DNA of 12,354 bases. It comes from Flavobacterium sp. Lineage in GTDB: Bacteria > Bacteroidota > Bacteroidia > Flavobacteriales > Flavobacteriaceae. The stretch covers positions 1-12,354 of the forward strand of contig JANJWE010000041.1 in the NCBI GenBank assembly GCA_024709705.1. Reading direction: 5' to 3'. Both the position numbers and the translations under genes were made by a program. Shown here piece after piece: positions 1 through 8,030 of this stretch. The notes beneath the pieces were generated by a model that was not told the origin of the DNA, searched no databases, and saw only the letters and a program-made list of their open reading frames with translations. How positions within the stretch are numbered: the stretch's first letter is position 1; each line of letters starts with the position of its first letter.

Positions 1-1
1 A

Positions 2-250
2 GCCTCACTTTCGGCATACTACAAAACAAAATTGTTCGAAAATGTAAGCATGGAAAACATTTTGAATTTGTATACCAACTATTTGGAAGACCCTCAAAAC
101 GTCGACCTGGATTACCAAATCAACATCGTTATGAAGGTAAACAAGTTTTTATCAACCAATCTCGCATTTCAAACTATATACGACGACAACGCCTTTAGAG
201 GTTTTCAAACCAGACAAGTTATTGGTTTAGGCGTGAATTTCGGATTTTAA
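2..250 (+). CDS. DUF3078 protein, C-terminal fragment (5' end outside window)
   Basis: The reading frame is open from base 2 and ends at a TAA at 248-250, giving about 82 residues; the true start lies upstream of the window. The visible part resembles the C-terminus of DUF3078 proteins: ENVSMENILNLYTNYLEDPQ, then a short segment with NVDLDYQ and MKVNKFLSTNLAFQTIYDD, ending in GLGVNFGF. DUF3078 proteins are found mainly in Bacteroidota and are thought to be secreted or outer-membrane proteins of unknown function. The alternating polar/hydrophobic pattern and the terminal phenylalanine fit the last strands of an outer-membrane beta-barrel, which is my inference. The gene converges on hflX across a repeat-filled spacer. 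Family assignment is from recalled sequence pattern, so it is good but not certain; the biochemical role is unknown. Confidence 0.75.
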   Translation, partial: ASLSAYYKTKLFENVSMENILNLYTNYLEDPQNVDLDYQINIVMKVNKFLSTNLAFQTIYDDNAFRGFQTRQVIGLGVNFGF

Positions 251-271
251 AAAATACTTGACACAGAATCT

Positions 272-298
272 TGTCATTCCGAGGAACGAGGAATCTCA
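272..298. repeat. REP-like short palindromic repeat
   Basis: The segment TGTCATTCCGAGGAACGAGG continues with AATCTCA. It contains the inverted arms ATTCC (276-280) and GGAAT (290-294) around a GAGGAACGA core. Very similar strings (GTCATTCCGAGGAACGAGGA and the variant with GCAATCT) occur as dispersed intergenic repeats in many Bacteroidota and some other genomes, as far as I recall. Only one copy lies in this window, so the repeat nature rests on recollection rather than on copies seen here. Confidence 0.55.
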
Positions 299-356
299 TA
301 TTAAAAATAAAGTATGAAATTTTTCGTTTTTCGGAATTTTTTTTGGGCGAACGGCC

Positions 357-482
357 GGGTTTTCCGTTTCAAGTTTTTTGTGTTTTTTCTACAACTGCAC
401 CGGCTGTGGAAGCTTCCGTTGGTCGCTTCCTCGCACGGGCATTTCTACGAATAAACACAAAAAAGCTTTCCACTTCAACCCC
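357..482. repeat. Nested imperfect hairpin element in the convergent spacer
   Basis: Three sets of inverted arms nest around one centre: GGGTT (357-361) with AACCC (477-481); AAGTTTTTTGTGTTT (371-385) with AAACACAAAAAAGCTT (453-468), which pair with one bulged base; and GGAAGC (408-413) with GCTTCC (425-430). The DNA would fold into a long stem of about 125 nt. I recall flavobacterial dispersed repeats with the same elements (GGGCGAACGGCCGGG entry, AGCTTCCGTTGGTCGCTTC centre, TTTCCACTTCAACCCC exit). No credible protein is encoded; the small open frame at 271-519 matches nothing I recognise. The element fills most of the gap between the DUF3078 stop and the hflX stop and may also end transcription from both sides. 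Confidence 0.6.
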
Positions 483-494
483 TGTCGCAACGAG

Positions 495-1715
495 CTACTC
501 TTCTACAGCATCCTTGTAATCCGGATATAAAAATTTATTGTAAGGAAAACGTGTTATGTGAATTTCTCTCACGGCTTCGTAAACTTTTTCCCGAAATTCC
601 TCAAAGTTTTCTTTTTCGGTAGCCGAAATAAACAAGGCTTTACTTTCACCCACATGATGCATCCAAGTGTTTTTCCATTCCTCCAATGAGTAATGCTTGG
701 AGGTTCGCTCGGTTACCAAGTCGTCTTGGTCAAAATAAGCCGGTTTGTAGGCATCAATTTTGTTAAAAACCATTATAGTAGGTTTGTCTACACTTTTAAT
801 GTCTTGCAAAATTTGGTTTACCGAAGCAATGTGGTCTTCAAAATCCGGATGCGAAATATCTACCACATGAAGCAATAAATCGGCTTCACGTACTTCATCT
901 AGCGTACTCTTGAAAGATTCGACCAATTGAGTAGGCAGTTTTCGAATAAAACCCACCGTATCCGATAATAAAAAAGGAAGATTTTTAATCACCACTTTGC
1001 GAACGGTGGTGTCTAACGTGGCAAACAATTTGTTCTCTACAAAAACATCACTTTTTCCAATGGCATTCATCAAAGTAGATTTACCAACGTTGGTATATCC
1101 TACCAATGCCACACGTACCATGGCACCGCGATTGCTGCGTTGCACCGACATTTGTTTGTCTATCGTCTTAATTTTATCTTTCAATAACGCAATCCGATCT
1201 CGTACAATTCGTCTATCGGTTTCAATTTCGGTTTCCCCCGGACCCCGCATTCCAATTCCTCCGCGTTGCCGCTCCAAGTGGGTCCACATCCCCGAAAGTC
1301 GGGGTAACAAATATTGACATTGGGCTAGCTCAACTTGGGTTCTGGCATACGAAGTTTCAGCACGCTGAGCAAAAATATCCAAAATAAGATTGGTTCGGTC
1401 CAGCACTTTACAATCCAAAAGTTTGGAAATGTTTTTTTGCTGAGCCGGAGAAAGTTCATCATCAAAAATTACCGTAGAAACTTCATTTTCTTTGATAAAA
1501 TAATTGATTTCTTCCATTTTTCCGGTTCCCACAAAAGTTTTGGGATTGGGTTTTTCCAGTTTTTGCCAAAAGCGTTTGATTACTTCGCCTCCGGCTGTAA
1601 AAGTTAAAAATTCCAATTCATCCAAGTATTCATTGAGTTTAACCTCATCTTGCTCTTTTGTAATAATCCCGACAATAACGGTTTTTTCAAAATTTATTTT
1701 TTCCTTCTCTAACAT
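495..1715 (-). CDS. hflX: GTPase HflX (ribosome-splitting GTPase)
   Basis: The product is a 406-residue HflX: an N-terminal HflX-specific domain (about 10-190) followed by a GTPase domain. Visible motifs are FVGTGK, the conserved RGGIGMRGPGETEIETDRR linker, the P-loop GYTNVGKST at 206-214, DTTVR as switch I, DTVGF at 252-256 (G3) and NKID at 318-321 (G4). HflX binds the 50S subunit and uses GTP to split stalled or idle 70S ribosomes, chiefly after heat or translational stress. An upstream in-frame ATG at 1739 would add eight residues, but I chose the ATG at 1713-1715 because MLEKEKINFEKTVIVG is a family-like start and a TAnnTTTG box overlaps the longer start. Length and motifs are normal, and the gene appears intact. 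Its last codons abut the repeat element on its 3' side. Confidence 0.96.
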   Translation of the reverse strand: MLEKEKINFEKTVIVGIITKEQDEVKLNEYLDELEFLTFTAGGEVIKRFWQKLEKPNPKTFVGTGKMEEINYFIKENEVSTVIFDDELSPAQQKNISKLLDCKVLDRTNLILDIFAQRAETSYARTQVELAQCQYLLPRLSGMWTHLERQRGGIGMRGPGETEIETDRRIVRDRIALLKDKIKTIDKQMSVQRSNRGAMVRVALVGYTNVGKSTLMNAIGKSDVFVENKLFATLDTTVRKVVIKNLPFLLSDTVGFIRKLPTQLVESFKSTLDEVREADLLLHVVDISHPDFEDHIASVNQILQDIKSVDKPTIMVFNKIDAYKPAYFDQDDLVTERTSKHYSLEEWKNTWMHHVGESKALFISATEKENFEEFREKVYEAVREIHITRFPYNKFLYPDYKDAVEE

Positions 1716-1736
1716 ACAATCTTTATAAATGGACCA

Positions 1737-1744
1737 CAAAATTA
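1737..1744 (-). promoter_or_regulatory. Putative -10 box for hflX (TAATTTTG)
   Basis: On the minus strand the string TAATTTTG matches the Bacteroidota -10 consensus TAnnTTTG. It lies about 21 bp before the chosen hflX ATG, so transcription would start roughly 10-15 nt ahead of that codon. No clean TTG -33 element sits at the usual 17-19 bp distance (a GTT is nearby). Call is by motif only. Confidence 0.45.
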
Positions 1745-1851
1745 GTCAAATAAGGCAATATTAACCTTACTTTTTCATAATTTAAAATTCTAATATTTTG
1801 CATTTTAACTGTTAAAAAATAATTTTATGTTAGCTAATTCTTAAATTTTGT

Positions 1852-1859
1852 TAAATTTG
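1852..1859 (+). promoter_or_regulatory. Putative -10 box for the surface-protein operon (TAAATTTG)
   Basis: TAAATTTG fits the Bacteroidota TAnnTTTG consensus and lies 49 bp before the ATG of the giant gene, implying a 5' UTR of about 40 nt. The -33 region shows only a GTTAG near 1829-1833 instead of a clear TTG. The region is very AT-rich, so chance matches are possible; position and orientation are what favour it. Confidence 0.4.
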
Positions 1860-1908
1860 ACGTTCTAAACCTACAAGATATATTCAAAAACAATCTAAAC
1901 TTTCATTT

Positions 1909-4900
1909 ATGAAAAGAATTACTTTAGTGATGTTATTGTTTATACTGTCCAATGTCAGCTATTCCCAGCTGCTTTCAGATTTTGAAACGGGGATACCAGC
2001 CAGTTGGGCCGTATTTAACAATGGCTTGGGTTCAAATGTTTGGACCACAACAAACACCATCAGTACGCCGCCTACAGTTTGTGAGGGCGAGTTTTCTGCG
2101 TTTATGAACGCAAGACAACAGATTGGTGCAGGAAACACCTCCGAAAACTGGATGGTTACCGATTTGGTAACGGTTCCGGCAAACGGTCAGTTGATTTTCA
2201 GTACCCGTTCAACTATTAGTGGACCGAATAATACCACGTATCAAATTCGGGTTTCTACGCTTTCACAAACCAATACAGGTACTTTCAATCCGGTTCAACA
2301 ATGGACGGAAGAAGAACTTAATGAAGTTTTCAATATTTGTGAAGACAAAGTAGTTGATTTAACTGCATATCAAAATCAACAAGTTTATATTGCATTTGTC
2401 ATTTTGATGAATCAACCAACAACAGCCTTAACAGGTGACCGTTGGATTGTAGATAACGTTCGTTTAGTAGAACGTTGTTTAGACCCAACCAATTTAACTT
2501 CTACCGTTACCGCAACTACAGCCAGTCTGTCTTGGACAGGCACTGCGGCAGCTTGGGAAATTGAGGTGGTGCCGCTTAACACCCCTCCAACCGGAACCGG
2601 AACCGTATATAACGGTGCACTACCTTATCTGGTAACCGGCTTAAGTGCTAATACGTCGTATTCGTTCTACGTAAGAGCTCGTTGTGGTGAAGGAAATAAT
2701 AGCGATTGGGTTGGCCCGGTTAACTTTACAACTACGATTGCCCCAGTGGGTTGTGGAGGAAACTTTGTAGATCCGGGAGGACCTACGGCTAACTACGCCA
2801 ACAATCAAAACGTGAATACCTTAATATGTCCCGAAAATGCAACCGATTTAGTAACCATTACTTTTACGTCTTTTGCTACTGAAGGTTGTTGTGACTTTTT
2901 ACGTATTTATGACGGAAACAGTGCCGCGGCTCCTTTATTAGGGACTTTCTCAGGAACCAATTTACCGCCATCTTTTACTTCTTCAACTCCGGGTGGATGT
3001 TTGTTTTTTAACTTCACCTCAGATACTAGTGTTGTAGCTGCAGGATGGATTGCCAATATTACTTGTGCTCCGGCACCAACATGTCCAAGACCAACGGCTT
3101 TAGTGACGTCTTCGGTTTTATCTACAACGTTAAATTTAGCATGGACCAATAACAGTACAGCTACTACGTTCCATGTTTTAGCATTACCTTGTACAGCTCC
3201 GGCTCCAACAGCCGCAACAACAGGCTGGATTGAAACTAGTGATAATCCCTATTCTTTTACCGGATTAAATCCGGATACCTGTTACCGTTTTTATGTTAGA
3301 GCGGTATGTGCAGAAGATGATATCAGCGATTGGTCAGCAGGCTTAAACGCAACGACCCAACAAGTACCACCCGCTTGTGGAGGAACTTTTACCGATACAG
3401 GAGGTTCTGCAGCTAACTATGCAAATAACCAAAATATAACTACAACCATTTGTGCCGATGCACCCGGAAATTTGGTTACTATCAATTTCACTGCATTTGC
3501 AACCGAGGGTTGTTGTGACTTCTTAAGAGTATACAACGGACCAAGTGCCGCATCACCATTAATTGGTACTTATTCGGGTACAGCATTACCTCCGGAAATT
3601 GTATCAACTTTAGGAGGTTGTATTACTTTTGTATTTACATCAGATTCCAGTGTGGTGGCCGCCGGCTGGGTAGCCAACATTACATGTGCTCCACCACCAA
3701 CATGTCCGAAACCAACGCAATTGGTTACTTCGGCAGTACTTTCATCTACAGCAACTTTGGCATGGACCAATAACAGTACAGCTACTACTTTCCATGTTTT
3801 AGCTTTACCATGTGCGGCTCCGGCTCCAACTGCGGCAACAACGGGATGGATTGAAACTACCAACAACCCATATACTTTTACTGGTTTAAATCCGGACACG
3901 TGCTACCGTTTTTACGTAAGAGCAGTGTGTGCTGAAGATGATATCAGTGATTGGTCTGTTGGGGTTAATGCAACTACCCAACAAGTACCTCCGGCTTGTG
4001 GCGGAACGTTCACAGATCCGGGTGGGGCTTCAGCTAACTACACCAACAATACAAACGTTACTACAACTATTTGTGCGGATTCTCCAACTAATTTAGTTAC
4101 GGTAACTTTTACAGCTTTTGCTACAGAAGGATGTTGTGACTTTTTACGAGTATATGATGGACCAAGTGCGGCTTCACCATTATTAGGAACGTATTCCGGT
4201 ACAGCCTTACCTCCGCAAGTGACTTCATCAACACCTGGTGGATGTTTAACTTTTGTATTTACATCAGATGGTAGTGTGGTGAATACCGGGTGGATTGCCA
4301 ATGTAACTTGTGATCCGGCTCCAACATGTCCTAGACCAAGTGCTCTTACTGCTACTACCGTTTTATTCAATCAAGCTACTTTAGGTTGGACCGATAACAG
4401 TGGGGCAACTGCATGGCAGGTTTTAGCCTTACCTTGTGGGTCTCCGGCTCCTACAGCTACAGCTTCGGGTTGGGTAGATGCTCCAACCAATCCTTTTGTA
4501 TTGACCGGTTTAACACCGGCCACTTGCTACACGTTCTACGTGAGAGCAGTATGTGCTGTAAACGATTCAAGTAACTGGAGTATTGGCGTTAACGCAACCA
4601 CTCAAGTTGCTCCACCGGAGTGTGGCGGAAACTTTGTAGATCCGGGAGGAATTTCAGCAAACTATCCAAATAGTGCCAATTCAACGGTTACCATTTGTCC
4701 TACAAACCCTGGAGAATTTGTTACAGTTACATTTACCTCTTTCGATACGGAAGCCAACTGGGATGCTCTATATGTATTCAACGGAAACTCAACAGCAGCA
4801 CCTCAAATTTCAAGTGGTAATGGTGCGGGTAACGTACCGGGTGGTTTACCGGGTGGTTTCTGGGGAACTACAATTCCGGGACCTTTTACATCAACGGATC

Positions 4901-7900
4901 CTTCAGGATGTTTGACATTCAACTTTAGAAGTGATGGTTCTTTCAACAGACCGGGATGGGTGGCCAATGTAACTTGTGAAAGTTGTCCAAAACCAACCGC
5001 AGTTACAGTAACAGATACCAATACAACTACGGCCAATTTAACTTGGACGAGTGTGGCGGGTACAACTTGGCAAGTATTAGCATTACCATGTGGTTCTGCT
5101 GCTCCAACAGCTAGCTCAACAGGTTGGCAAACAGCTACCTCTACAACGTATACCTACACAGGATTGAATCCATTAACCTGTTATAATTTCTATGTTAGAG
5201 CCGTATGTGCCGATGATGACAGTAGCGATTGGAGTACTCCGGGAACCGGAACTACTTTGCCTACTTGTCCGCAACCGATTAACTTAACAGTTATAGGAGC
5301 CGATACCAATACCGCTACTCTAGCTTGGACCAACATTTCTACGGCTACTTTATTTGAAGTAGTTGTTCAACCTGTTGGGTCTGGGGTACCCACGGTTGCA
5401 GGGGTTATTACTGCAAACAACCCTTACACTGCTACAGGTTTAAGTGCCGGTTTCTATGAGTTCTATGTAAGAGCGATTTGTTCTACAACAGATCAAAGTG
5501 CTTGGTCTGGTCCTCAAACGTTCTTCATTTTAGCTTCCTTACCGGGTTGTGCAGGTGTAGATATTGATTTACAAACCAACACACCGGGTGTATTGAATTT
5601 GTGTCCGGGTGAAAGTTGTGTAGACTTAACCGCTTCTTTCTTCGAAACAGGTGATACAACGACTTACGATGTGTCTGCGATTCCGTTTTCACCACCATTC
5701 CCATTTGTTGGAGGAATTCCTACTTCGGTAAATACCGATGACGTTTGGTCACCGGCAATCCAATTACCGTTTAATTTCTGTTTCTTCGGACAAAATTATA
5801 CACAAGCTTTGGTAGGTTCCAATGGGGTGATTTCATTTGATATTCAAGGTGAAGTACCGGGTGGTGCTCAAGTACCGGGAGGATACTGTGCATGGCCATT
5901 TACACAGACTATACCTAATACCGCATTCCCAATTAAAGCGGCTATTTACGGCCCGTATCAGGATATCAACCCGAACGTAACAACGCCTCCGGCTCAACCA
6001 AGCATCAACTACCAAGTATTAGGTACGGCTCCTTGTCGTGTATTGGTAGTAAACTTCTCCGAAGTGGCTCAGTTTAGCTGTGGTGTGAGTGTAGGATTGC
6101 AAACAAGTCAAATCGTATTGTATGAAACGTCAAATACAATTGAAGTATATGTTCAAAACAGAACGTCTTGTACAACATGGAACGGCGGACGTGCTGTAAT
6201 TGGTATTCAAAATCAAGCGGGTACTCAAGCTCATGTTCCTCCGGGAAGAAACACAGGTACTTGGTCAGCTTCCAACGAGGCGTGGAGATTTACTCCGGCT
6301 GGGCCTTCAAACGTTACCTTCTCTTGGTTAAAAGATGGTGAGTTCTACAGCAATGATTTGTCTATCAATGTATGTGTTGAAGAAACGACTACAATGACAG
6401 CTCAAGCTATTTATACAGCTTGTGGTGGTGAACAAACCATTACGACAGATACTATTTTATTAAATGTGGTAGGTACTGAATTACCGGTTCAAGACGATGT
6501 TGAAGTGTGTGAATCGGAAGGATATACTTTACCGGCATTATTAGTAGGGAACTACTTTACTCAACCAAATGGTCAAGGTACTCAATTGAATGCAGGTGAT
6601 GTTATTACTACACCACAAACCATTTATGTATTTGCAACTATTCAAGGTACAAACGGACAATGTACATCAGAAAACAGTTTTGAAGTTACTACGACTTCTC
6701 AAATTGTTCCGGTATTCAACCCAATTGCACCTATTTGTGTAGGCGGAACAGCTCCGGCTTTACCTGCCGTATCTAACAATGGAGTTACCGGTCTTTGGTC
6801 TCCAGCTACAATTTCTACGGCTACTGCAGGTACATTCACATACGAATTTACCCCATTTGGAGCAGAGGTTTGTGCTACACCAACTTCTATTCAGGTAGTA
6901 ATTACTGAGCCCGTAACGCCAACATTCAACGCCATTCCAACATTGTGTCAAAATGCTACAGCTCCTGTTTTACCGGATACTTCTATCGAAGGAATATCGG
7001 GTACCTGGTCTCCGGCAACTATTAACACCTCAATTTTAGGTGACACCGTGTATACCTTTACACCGGCCTCAGGGTCATGTGCAGGAAATGGTGAAATTAC
7101 GGTTACGGTAATCACACCGGTAACCCCAACATTTGATCCAATTGCAGATCTTTGTGTAGGTGCAACAAGCCCAACTTTACCGGCTACATCTACAAATAAT
7201 ATTGCAGGAACTTGGAATCCGGCTACTATTAGTTCAGCAACCGCAGGAACATTCACTTTTGAATTTACACCAAATCCAACAGAATGTGCGGTTCCTACTA
7301 CGATTCAGGTAACAGTGGTAGCCCGTCCTAATGTGGATACGTTACAAAATGTTACAGCCTGTTTAGGGGACGGTGGTTATACGCTTCCTGTGTTGACAAA
7401 CGGATCTTATTTCACAGGTCAAAATGGAACCGGAAATGCTTTGACCGCAGGTACAGCCCTTACAACTTCGCAAACGGTTTATATTTTTGCACCGGGTACT
7501 ATTGCTAATTGTAGCTCAGAAACCAGCTTTGTTGTAACCATTGCCGACGCTCAAGCTCCAACATTCACTGATCAAGAAGAATGTGCAAGCTATGTATTAC
7601 CAAGTTTACCGATAGGAAGTGCCTATTACACGCAACCTAACGGACAAGGAACTCAGCTTCAGGCGGGTAGCAGCATTACAAATTCGCAAACCGTATACAT
7701 TTATACAACTACTGCAGAAGGATGTAATGACGAAAGCAGTTTCTTTGTAACTATTAATTCATGTGAAATTCAAAAAGGTATCTCTCCAAATAACGATGGA
7801 AGTAATGACTTTTTTGACTTAACTAATTATAACGTAAGTAAATTAAGTATCTTCAATCGTTACGGTTTAAAAGTGTACAGCAAAAACAACTATTCGAACG

Positions 7901-8022
7901 AATGGTACGGTCAAACGGATAAAGGAGACGAACTCCCCGATGGAACGTATTACTATTCAATAGACTTTACAGACGGAACCAATAAAACAGGTTGGATATA
8001 TATTAATAGAGAGCATAATTAG
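1909..8022 (+). CDS. Giant CUB/fibronectin III/Ig-like surface protein with T9SS type B sorting domain
   Basis: A 2037-residue secreted modular protein. Order, by residue: Sec signal peptide ending near SYSQ (1-20); choice-of-anchor J-like lectin-fold domain opening with DFETGIPASW (20-190); FnIII (191-281); CUB (282-386); FnIII (387-489); CUB (490-593); FnIII (594-696); CUB (697-801); FnIII (802-904); divergent CUB (905-1023); two FnIII (1024-1213); a cysteine-containing nidogen-like region with DDVWSPAIQLPFNFCFFG and VGSNGVISFD (about 1214-1523); six Ig-like repeats (1525-1951); type B sorting domain (1953-2037). FnIII copies end in CYRFYVRAVCAEDD-type strands; CUB copies carry CGG and EGCCDFLRIYDG motifs. 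CUB and anchor J modules usually bind glycans or proteins, so adhesion or matrix binding is the likely role (inferred). It is exported by T9SS to the cell surface or medium. The next two genes encode likely export partners. No frameshift is seen. Confidence 0.93.
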   Translation: MKRITLVMLLFILSNVSYSQLLSDFETGIPASWAVFNNGLGSNVWTTTNTISTPPTVCEGEFSAFMNARQQIGAGNTSENWMVTDLVTVPANGQLIFSTRSTISGPNNTTYQIRVSTLSQTNTGTFNPVQQWTEEELNEVFNICEDKVVDLTAYQNQQVYIAFVILMNQPTTALTGDRWIVDNVRLVERCLDPTNLTSTVTATTASLSWTGTAAAWEIEVVPLNTPPTGTGTVYNGALPYLVTGLSANTSYSFYVRARCGEGNNSDWVGPVNFTTTIAPVGCGGNFVDPGGPTANYANNQNVNTLICPENATDLVTITFTSFATEGCCDFLRIYDGNSAAAPLLGTFSGTNLPPSFTSSTPGGCLFFNFTSDTSVVAAGWIANITCAPAPTCPRPTALVTSSVLSTTLNLAWTNNSTATTFHVLALPCTAPAPTAATTGWIETSDNPYSFTGLNPDTCYRFYVRAVCAEDDISDWSAGLNATTQQVPPACGGTFTDTGGSAANYANNQNITTTICADAPGNLVTINFTAFATEGCCDFLRVYNGPSAASPLIGTYSGTALPPEIVSTLGGCITFVFTSDSSVVAAGWVANITCAPPPTCPKPTQLVTSAVLSSTATLAWTNNSTATTFHVLALPCAAPAPTAATTGWIETTNNPYTFTGLNPDTCYRFYVRAVCAEDDISDWSVGVNATTQQVPPACGGTFTDPGGASANYTNNTNVTTTICADSPTNLVTVTFTAFATEGCCDFLRVYDGPSAASPLLGTYSGTALPPQVTSSTPGGCLTFVFTSDGSVVNTGWIANVTCDPAPTCPRPSALTATTVLFNQATLGWTDNSGATAWQVLALPCGSPAPTATASGWVDAPTNPFVLTGLTPATCYTFYVRAVCAVNDSSNWSIGVNATTQVAPPECGGNFVDPGGISANYPNSANSTVTICPTNPGEFVTVTFTSFDTEANWDALYVFNGNSTAAPQISSGNGAGNVPGGLPGGFWGTTIPGPFTSTDPSGCLTFNFRSDGSFNRPGWVANVTCESCPKPTAVTVTDTNTTTANLTWTSVAGTTWQVLALPCGSAAPTASSTGWQTATSTTYTYTGLNPLTCYNFYVRAVCADDDSSDWSTPGTGTTLPTCPQPINLTVIGADTNTATLAWTNISTATLFEVVVQPVGSGVPTVAGVITANNPYTATGLSAGFYEFYVRAICSTTDQSAWSGPQTFFILASLPGCAGVDIDLQTNTPGVLNLCPGESCVDLTASFFETGDTTTYDVSAIPFSPPFPFVGGIPTSVNTDDVWSPAIQLPFNFCFFGQNYTQALVGSNGVISFDIQGEVPGGAQVPGGYCAWPFTQTIPNTAFPIKAAIYGPYQDINPNVTTPPAQPSINYQVLGTAPCRVLVVNFSEVAQFSCGVSVGLQTSQIVLYETSNTIEVYVQNRTSCTTWNGGRAVIGIQNQAGTQAHVPPGRNTGTWSASNEAWRFTPAGPSNVTFSWLKDGEFYSNDLSINVCVEETTTMTAQAIYTACGGEQTITTDTILLNVVGTELPVQDDVEVCESEGYTLPALLVGNYFTQPNGQGTQLNAGDVITTPQTIYVFATIQGTNGQCTSENSFEVTTTSQIVPVFNPIAPICVGGTAPALPAVSNNGVTGLWSPATISTATAGTFTYEFTPFGAEVCATPTSIQVVITEPVTPTFNAIPTLCQNATAPVLPDTSIEGISGTWSPATINTSILGDTVYTFTPASGSCAGNGEITVTVITPVTPTFDPIADLCVGATSPTLPATSTNNIAGTWNPATISSATAGTFTFEFTPNPTECAVPTTIQVTVVARPNVDTLQNVTACLGDGGYTLPVLTNGSYFTGQNGTGNALTAGTALTTSQTVYIFAPGTIANCSSETSFVVTIADAQAPTFTDQEECASYVLPSLPIGSAYYTQPNGQGTQLQAGSSITNSQTVYIYTTTAEGCNDESSFFVTINSCEIQKGISPNNDGSNDFFDLTNYNVSKLSIFNRYGLKVYSKNNYSNEWYGQTDKGDELPDGTYYYSIDFTDGTNKTGWIYINREHN
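2752..5265 (+). repeat. CUB+FnIII super-repeat, about 621-624 bp per unit, four units
   Basis: Units begin at the Cys codon of the CGG motif at 2752, 3376, 3997 and 4621, so spacing is 624, 621 and 624 bp (208, 207, 208 residues). Each unit is one CUB followed by one FnIII. The first three are close copies in protein; at DNA level a 29-base string starting GCATGGACCAATAACAGTAC recurs at 3139 and 3760, a 621-bp offset. The fourth unit (4621-5265) is diverged, with an inserted glycine/proline-rich loop and a changed cysteine pattern. This is an internal gene duplication, not a mobile element. Confidence 0.9.
6481..7764 (+). repeat. Six Ig-like repeats of two types, order A-B-B-B-A-A
   Basis: Type A has a Cys, then YTLP, a GxYFTxxNGxG motif and a QTVYIF-like strand (residues about 1525-1594, 1806-1884, 1885-1951). 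Type B has PTFxPI, a Cys, a APxLPxTS stretch, GTWSPATI and a YxFTP strand (about 1600-1667, 1668-1738, 1739-1805). Such units are common as stalk repeats before the sorting domain of large Bacteroidota surface proteins. They probably space the N-terminal binding domains away from the cell. Confidence 0.8.
7765..8019 (+). other. T9SS type B C-terminal sorting domain (gliding-motility-associated CTD)
   Basis: Residues 1953-2037 of the giant protein show the type B pattern: GISPNNDGSNDFF, LSIFNRYGLKVY, a WYGQT turn, LPDGTYYYSIDF and a short tail WIYINREHN. This family (known from SprB-type proteins, often named gliding-motility-associated C-terminal or CHU_C) directs export through T9SS and, in studied cases, needs a PorP/SprF-family partner. 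The gene for such a partner is the next one downstream. Confidence 0.93.
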
Positions 8023-8030
8023 AAATTTTT

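Noticed and set aside
271..519. 82-codon plus-strand open frame across the hflX 3' end
   Set aside because: It consists of the REP-like and hairpin repeat sequence plus antisense hflX; low-complexity product with no family resemblance.
997..1728. Plus-strand open frames antisense to hflX
   Set aside because: Shadows of the well-supported hflX frame; compositions are not protein-like and no homologous motif is seen.
2907..4370. Three minus-strand open frames (2907-3149, 3570-3899, 4038-4370) with similar proteins
   Set aside because: They resemble one another only because they lie antisense to the repeated CUB-FnIII units; no start signals, no recognisable family, and the plus-strand frame is clearly coding.
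2752..5265. Possible mobile or CRISPR-like tandem array
   Set aside because: The period is about 621-624 bp, in frame, and encodes folded CUB and FnIII domains; it is an internal gene repeat.
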